Assembly (NCBI GenBank): GCA_015852425.1
Contig: JAAAIG010000428.1
Location: 8,996 to 31,950, forward strand
DNA: 22,955 bases
From: Gryganskiella cystojenkinii
Taxonomy: Eukaryota > Mortierellomycota > Mortierellomycetes > Mortierellales > Mortierellaceae
Direction of reading: 5' to 3'
The position numbers were made by a program, and so were the translations under genes. Positions 19,148-22,955 of this stretch are shown here, one piece after another. Position 1 is the first letter of the stretch. The number at the start of each line of letters is the position of its first letter. The notes beneath the pieces were generated by a model, which did no database searches, was not told where the DNA came from, and saw only the letters and a list, made by a program, of their open reading frames with translations.

Positions 19148-20878
19148 ATGACAGGTGCGACCATCAGAGAGAGAGCATAATTCGACGGATCCAAGGGTCA
19201 CTATGGTCCATCCATCGATCTATCGACTCAACTACAGGACTATTGGCGATATCACCAAATCAATCGACATTACTGGAGAAATCTCTACTCGGCGCCAGGA
19301 AAAAAGAAATATTGATCGACACATGGATTCATCATCGTTGCACATTTCATGATGGATGCATGCAACATCTCGATTACTTGGAGGAGGAAGATGGGCCTTA
19401 GGGTTGTCGAAGCCATTACCTGATCCAGTCCACGACCTAATGAACGAAAGGCTGGATCCGGAGGGGCGATCGTCTTGGTCGGACAAGAGAGTGACTCTTT
19501 AGTCTCTCGAGAGGAGACGCTCCATTCCCACAGACAGCTCCAGACCAATCAACTGACACTCGGTTCGTCTGTGGTCATCAGCTGCAAATTGGCACAGGGA
19601 TGGAGAACCGCGCAGGAATCAGCGACGAGGAGGAAGAGTGTCATGCGAAAACAGACATCCATCACTGTCCATCATGGAGGATAGATCAGGACTGACCAGG
19701 ATCTTTTGATTATGTCCTCATTGGAGGCTCATCGAGGAAACAACAACAACCTCGATCACAATCGGGATAAAACATATTCACAGAACGTCAATCAAACAAC
19801 CATCAGCGCGCCATCACTGTAAATCAGACTTAAGACATGTCAAGCAAGCAGCAGCCCGACTGACTCGTTCCTTCCTGTTGCAACCTCGCGTTTTTTCTTT
19901 GTTTTTGTAGCCACTCCTTCGGATAAGAACAAGGCTCTCGCTGCCAAGAAGGCTGCCTTGAAGGGCGTCAACGGTACCAAGGCTCGCAAGATCCGTACCT
20001 CGACCACCTTCAACCGCCCCAAGACCTTGAAGCTTGCCCGTAACCCCAAGTACGCTCGCAAGGCTGTTCCCCACGTTCCCCGTTTGGATCAGTACAAGGT
20101 CTTGAAGACTCCCCTCAACACCGAGTCTGCCATGAAGAAGATTGAGGAGAACAACACCTTGGTCTTCTTGGTTGATGTCAAGGCCAACAAGCGTCAGATC
20201 AAGGATGCCTTGAAGAAGATGTACGATGTCACCGCCCTCAAGGTCAACACCCTCATCCGGTAAGCATACTCGAAGATGATATTGGATATAAGCCTAGTTT
20301 TTTTTCATCATGCTCCAATGAGGAGTCCTCGAATCAGGAACAACAGGACAGGGCAACAGGAAACGAACCATCTTTCACTCGGAACCATGGATCGACCAAT
20401 AGAGAACCATTCTGTTCGTTATCTTGGAGACCGGGATTGTGCATCGATCAATCGAGTAACGAGGCAGCAGCTCAATGCAGGATCGACCTTTAAAATCATC
20501 TTCTAGTCGTACTATATGACTAGTCTATGTGCGCCGTCTCTATAACGACTACTATTTTGCAAAAAGAAGTGTAAACACTCTCATATCTAATTTGAGAGCG
20601 CTCACGTCCAGGAGCACCTCACCAAAGCAAAGATCGTGACGAAAATGGAAAGTCGGCGCGATTCAGCTGCAGGACAACTCCTTTCAATTTACCGTTTCTT
20701 TTTGCTTTCCTTCTATTTCGTTACAACTCGTCTTGTTCTTATACTTTATCTTTCTAACACTCAGACCTTATGTATTTGTGTCGCGTTATTTAGCCCCGAT
20801 GGAAACAAGAAGGCCTACATCAAGCTCACCGCTGATGTTGATGCTCTTGACGTTGCCAACAAGATTGGATTCATCTAA
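19148..20878 (+). CDS. RPL23A: Ribosomal protein uL23 (RPL23A / yeast Rpl25)
   Basis: Three exons: 19148-19154 (ATG ACA G, only 7 nt), 19911-20259 and 20794-20878, giving 146 aa (yeast Rpl25 has 142). The protein is the large-subunit component at the polypeptide exit tunnel, which contacts SRP and nascent-chain factors. The basic N-terminus ([19 protein letters not shown]) is followed by [53 protein letters not shown] and [14 protein letters not shown], all diagnostic. Intron 2 (phase 2, GTAAGC, acceptor TTTAG) is certain because it rebuilds the conserved RPDG motif. Exon 1 is less certain: the donor GTGCGA is weak, but this is the only ATG upstream that leaves one base before a usable donor, follows a pyrimidine-rich leader and rebuilds an alanine codon with CC. 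Exons 2 and 3 are firm. Confidence 0.9.
19155..19910 (+). other. Long first intron of the uL23 gene (proposed)
   Basis: This 756-nt stretch between the proposed 7-nt exon and the firm acceptor (TTTTTGTAG at 19910) contains no convincing coding sequence. It is rich in ATCGA/GATCG words. I searched by eye for box C/D and H/ACA snoRNA features and found only partial matches. If the first exon lies elsewhere, the intron boundaries change. Confidence 0.5.
20260..20793 (+). other. Long second intron of the uL23 gene
   Basis: This 534-nt GT-AG intron has a branch-like CTAAC about 35 nt before the acceptor and a T-rich 3' third. A six-base stem (CTCTCA at 20578-20583 with TGAGAG at 20593-20598) is visible. 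No coding sequence or clear small RNA is seen. Confidence 0.75.
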
Positions 20879-20916
20879 ATATTTTATTTTTTTGGTTTCC
20901 CCTCCTGTTCTCAAAG

Positions 20917-20922
20917 AATAAA
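20917..20922 (+). terminator. Poly(A) signal of the uL23 gene
   Basis: AATAAA lies 39 nt past the stop codon, followed by an AT-rich stretch, and fits 3'-end formation for this short mRNA. Confidence 0.55.
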
Positions 20923-20948
20923 CATATTATCCGATCCCAAGGCAGCAT

Positions 20949-20974
20949 AATTAGCAAGTGTTTTCTTACTAATT
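20949..20974. other. Hairpin-forming inverted repeat
   Basis: AATTAGCAAG (20949-20958) pairs with CTTACTAATT (20965-20974) with one mismatch around a six-base TGTTTT loop. It lies 27 nt past the uL23 poly(A) signal, between convergent genes, and may mark 3'-end formation or be incidental. Confidence 0.5.
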
Positions 20975-21125
20975 TGACGTGGCTGTGCGTGAATTGTTTT
21001 TTAAAGAGCGGACGTCATTGTCAATATCCCACACAGGTTGTTAATTTGGCTCAAATTGCACCAGAAATTCTGGCGCAAAACGGAGGAAGGGATAATCAAA
21101 GGTGTTTGGTTATTGTACATGTGAT

Positions 21126-21131
21126 TTTATT
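21126..21131 (-). terminator. Probable poly(A) signal of the ankyrin gene
   Basis: TTTATT on the plus strand is AATAAA on the minus strand, 88 nt past the ankyrin-gene stop codon. Confidence 0.4.
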
Positions 21132-21218
21132 TTCGTTTTCAGCTTTTGGTGGCACGAGCATGAAAAATGTTTGTTCGTAAGGTATGTGGAAGTGTTGGGT
21201 TCACAGGGGGGGAGAAAA

Positions 21219-22945
21219 CTACCACATGCCGTTGTTCATTAGGACCTTGTTTCGCATGGCCTCTCGTTCTTTTTCGAGTTGCTGAACAGTCTTGACCGGA
21301 AGCATGGTCTGCTTCAAAGGCTCGACTCCCTCGGCCAAGCGAAGCTCCTTGATCCCAGTGCCATTATTAGTGTTATTAAGGTTGTCATGGCCACGATTGT
21401 TCAGGAAACCGTTTGTAGGATTATGGTGGGAGGTCGGACTGCCGCCGTTGATGCTTGAGCCGCCGCCATGGTGGTTGTTACCAGAGGAAGAGACTGATCC
21501 GTTCGGAGAACCGACTTCGTTGACGGAACTGTTGTTATGATGGAACCGCAGGTTGTTCAGTCGCAAGATACCGGGTGATCCACCAGCGCCTCCGCTCGCG
21601 TTACCTGAAGAGGCCGAGAGACCATTCCTAGAATCGTTGTTGTAATGTTGTTGCTGCTGTTGTTGTTGCTCTGCGGTGGGCTGCGCATAAATCGGGACAC
21701 CACAGCTCTCCAGGAACTCGAGAGCATACTGGGTCTGATCAATGGTCTTCATATCGGGCGTCCGCTGAACACACATGATGCAGTCCTGAGCGAGCTGAAT
21801 ACGACGAAGCTTGCCTTCCTTGCCATGCCAATCTGAAAGAAGGTTTTTGAACAATGGTTTCGAGTTCTTGTCCGGTCCATCAGCCTTGGAACAGAGTTCG
21901 TTGGCTTTCTTGATCGTCTCGGGTGCCGAGGACATCAAATCGTTCTCCAGCAGGAACCAGGCACTCATGACTCGGAGGTTTTCAGCGGCAACGCAGAGCG
22001 CATTGCGTTTGGTACCGTTCTTGATCGAGGGGTCAGCGCCGTACAATAACAACATTTGACAGAGGTCTGCATCATCCATCCGTTCCAGGACCATATGCAA
22101 GGCTGCGGATTTCTTGGAGTCCTGCGCGTTGACCTCGGCACCCTTCTTGAGCAAAAGTTCGATTACGGGTCCCATGGGTTCCTTGCAATGATGAATCGCA
22201 TAGTGCAGCGGTGTTCGTTGGTACTGTTGATCGGCTACCTTGGCGAGCGCCCCGTACTTGAACAGGACTCGCATGGTCTCACACAAGACCTTGGTCGAAT
22301 TCAAATTCGAGTTTGTGAACAAGATCATCATTGGCGTCCGTTTCTTGCTATCCCGCACATTGCAATCGGCACCGGATTTCGCCAACATGGTCACGGCCTC
22401 GAGTGGATGAGGGTACTGTTCGCAAATATGATGCAGCGCCGTGGTCCCGTTTTGATCAGCCTTATCGATAGTAGCACCGTATTGGATCAGGACTTTCATG
22501 GTGTCCATGGCATGACGGGATCGAGCCGCGACCAAGAGTGCGGTCGGATGTGGGAAGAAGCCGATAGATTGGTTTACGAGGTAAGGATGGACTTTTAAGA
22601 GACGTTCGATCAGATCCACGTCGCCTTGAGAAATAGCGGTAAAGAAATCGGCGGATTCGTCCTGGTCGAGTTCCTTGTAGGGGTCTGCAAGACTGTAAAA
22701 GTTGTCGAATTGGAACCGAGGTTTCCCACCGGATGAAGGGGGAGCGGTGGTATTTCCTGTTTGGGTTCCGTTCGCTGCTGAGGATGACGATGTTGTGGGT
22801 GCCGAAGAAGCAGGGGCCAAGGTCGAAGCGGCTGAGGTTGTGGAGAGGGTTGGTGAGAGCTCTTTGGGTGCGACACGCAAATCCCGAGGGTCCACGCGGC
22901 TTTCCGATGCTCCACCGTCTTCAGATGCCCCTGGTCGGGAAGAGG
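21219..22945 (-). CDS. Ankyrin-repeat protein, 5' end beyond the window
   Basis: One long exon encodes the last 574 residues of an ankyrin-repeat protein. No in-frame ATG opens the exon: the frame continues upstream to a TTTTTTAG acceptor at 22946, so the start lies outside the window. A Ser/Thr/Ala-rich disordered segment comes first. Then about six or seven ankyrin repeats follow, recognisable by TALLVAARS, NGTTALHHICEQYPH, QRTPLHYAIHHCKEP, LLLKKGAEVNAQDSKKSAAL and MLLLYGADPSIKNGTKRNAL. After the repeats come a short helical region with two or three cysteines, a polyglutamine run, and a long Asn/Ser/Gly/His-rich low-complexity tail. The final part (about the last 40 residues, EKEREAMRNKVLMNNGMW) looks helical. 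Ankyrin repeats mediate protein contacts, so no specific function can be assigned. Confidence 0.85.
21641..21670. repeat. CAG/CAA repeat encoding polyglutamine in the ankyrin protein
   Basis: The plus-strand TTGTTGCTGCTGTTGTTGTTG run reads as CAA/CAG codons (about eight glutamines) on the coding strand. It lies between the ankyrin repeats and the Asn/Ser-rich tail and may be length-variable. Confidence 0.75.
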
Positions 22946-22955
22946 CTAAAAAACA

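Larger units (their letters stand above)
20879..21218. other. Convergent intergenic region between uL23 and the ankyrin gene
   Basis: This 340-nt region holds both 3' ends: the uL23 poly(A) signal, a hairpin at 20949-20974, and a minus-strand AATAAA (TTTATT at 21126-21131). No gene is recognised; a short plus-strand frame at 20974-21180 has no features. Confidence 0.5.

Noticed and set aside
19346..19425. Possible box C/D snoRNA in uL23 intron 1 (ATGATGG with a CTGA about 75 nt later).
   Set aside because: Box C is imperfect and the flanking bases cannot form the terminal stem, so support is too weak.
19232..19684. Several short frames on both strands in uL23 intron 1.
   Set aside because: No recognisable domain or splice continuity; explained as intron sequence.

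Overview
The window is nuclear DNA of an intron-rich filamentous fungus. I place it provisionally in an early-diverging lineage, most likely Mortierellomycota. Most genes have several exons with short GT-AG introns of about 50-160 nt and a few much longer ones. Proteins carry Ser/Asn/His/Gln-rich disordered tails, and the set includes proteins better known from animals (LMBD1, a PAAT-like protein, a ZCCHC9-like protein) beside universal eukaryotic genes (SMC4, ribosomal protein uL23). The exact genus cannot be read from the sequence.

Layout, left to right. Four genes lie on the minus strand: the 5' part of an M28-family membrane metallopeptidase (1-1336, runs off the left edge), a four-zinc-knuckle ZCCHC9-like protein (2185-3284), a putative mitochondrial single-pass membrane protein of unknown function (3530-4527), and a triose-phosphate/nucleotide-sugar transporter family protein with a very long disordered N-terminus (4966-7599). 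A divergent promoter region separates these from a plus-strand PAAT-like protein gene (8368-10159). It converges on a nine-exon minus-strand LMBD1 gene (10446-13672), the lysosomal/vacuolar cobalamin exporter family. LMBD1 is head-to-head with the eight-exon plus-strand SMC4 condensin gene (14148-18985). The uL23 gene (19148-20878) follows only 162 nt later, and it converges on a minus-strand ankyrin-repeat gene that runs off the right edge (21219-22945).

The genes do not form a pathway or cluster. This is an ordinary housekeeping region, and I see no mobile element, CRISPR array, tRNA, rRNA or biosynthetic cluster. All splice models were built by hand from reading-frame continuity across donor and acceptor sites plus family conservation; for every complete gene the exon lengths sum to a whole number of codons.

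No clearly undescribed system is visible. The points most worth a second look are a GC-AG intron of 787 nt in the peptidase gene, a complete LMBD1 gene in a fungus (implying cobalamin handling), a fungal PAAT-like protein whose start codon is overlapped by a small upstream ORF, an ACGCGT cell-cycle box between LMBD1 and SMC4, and the two long introns of the uL23 gene.
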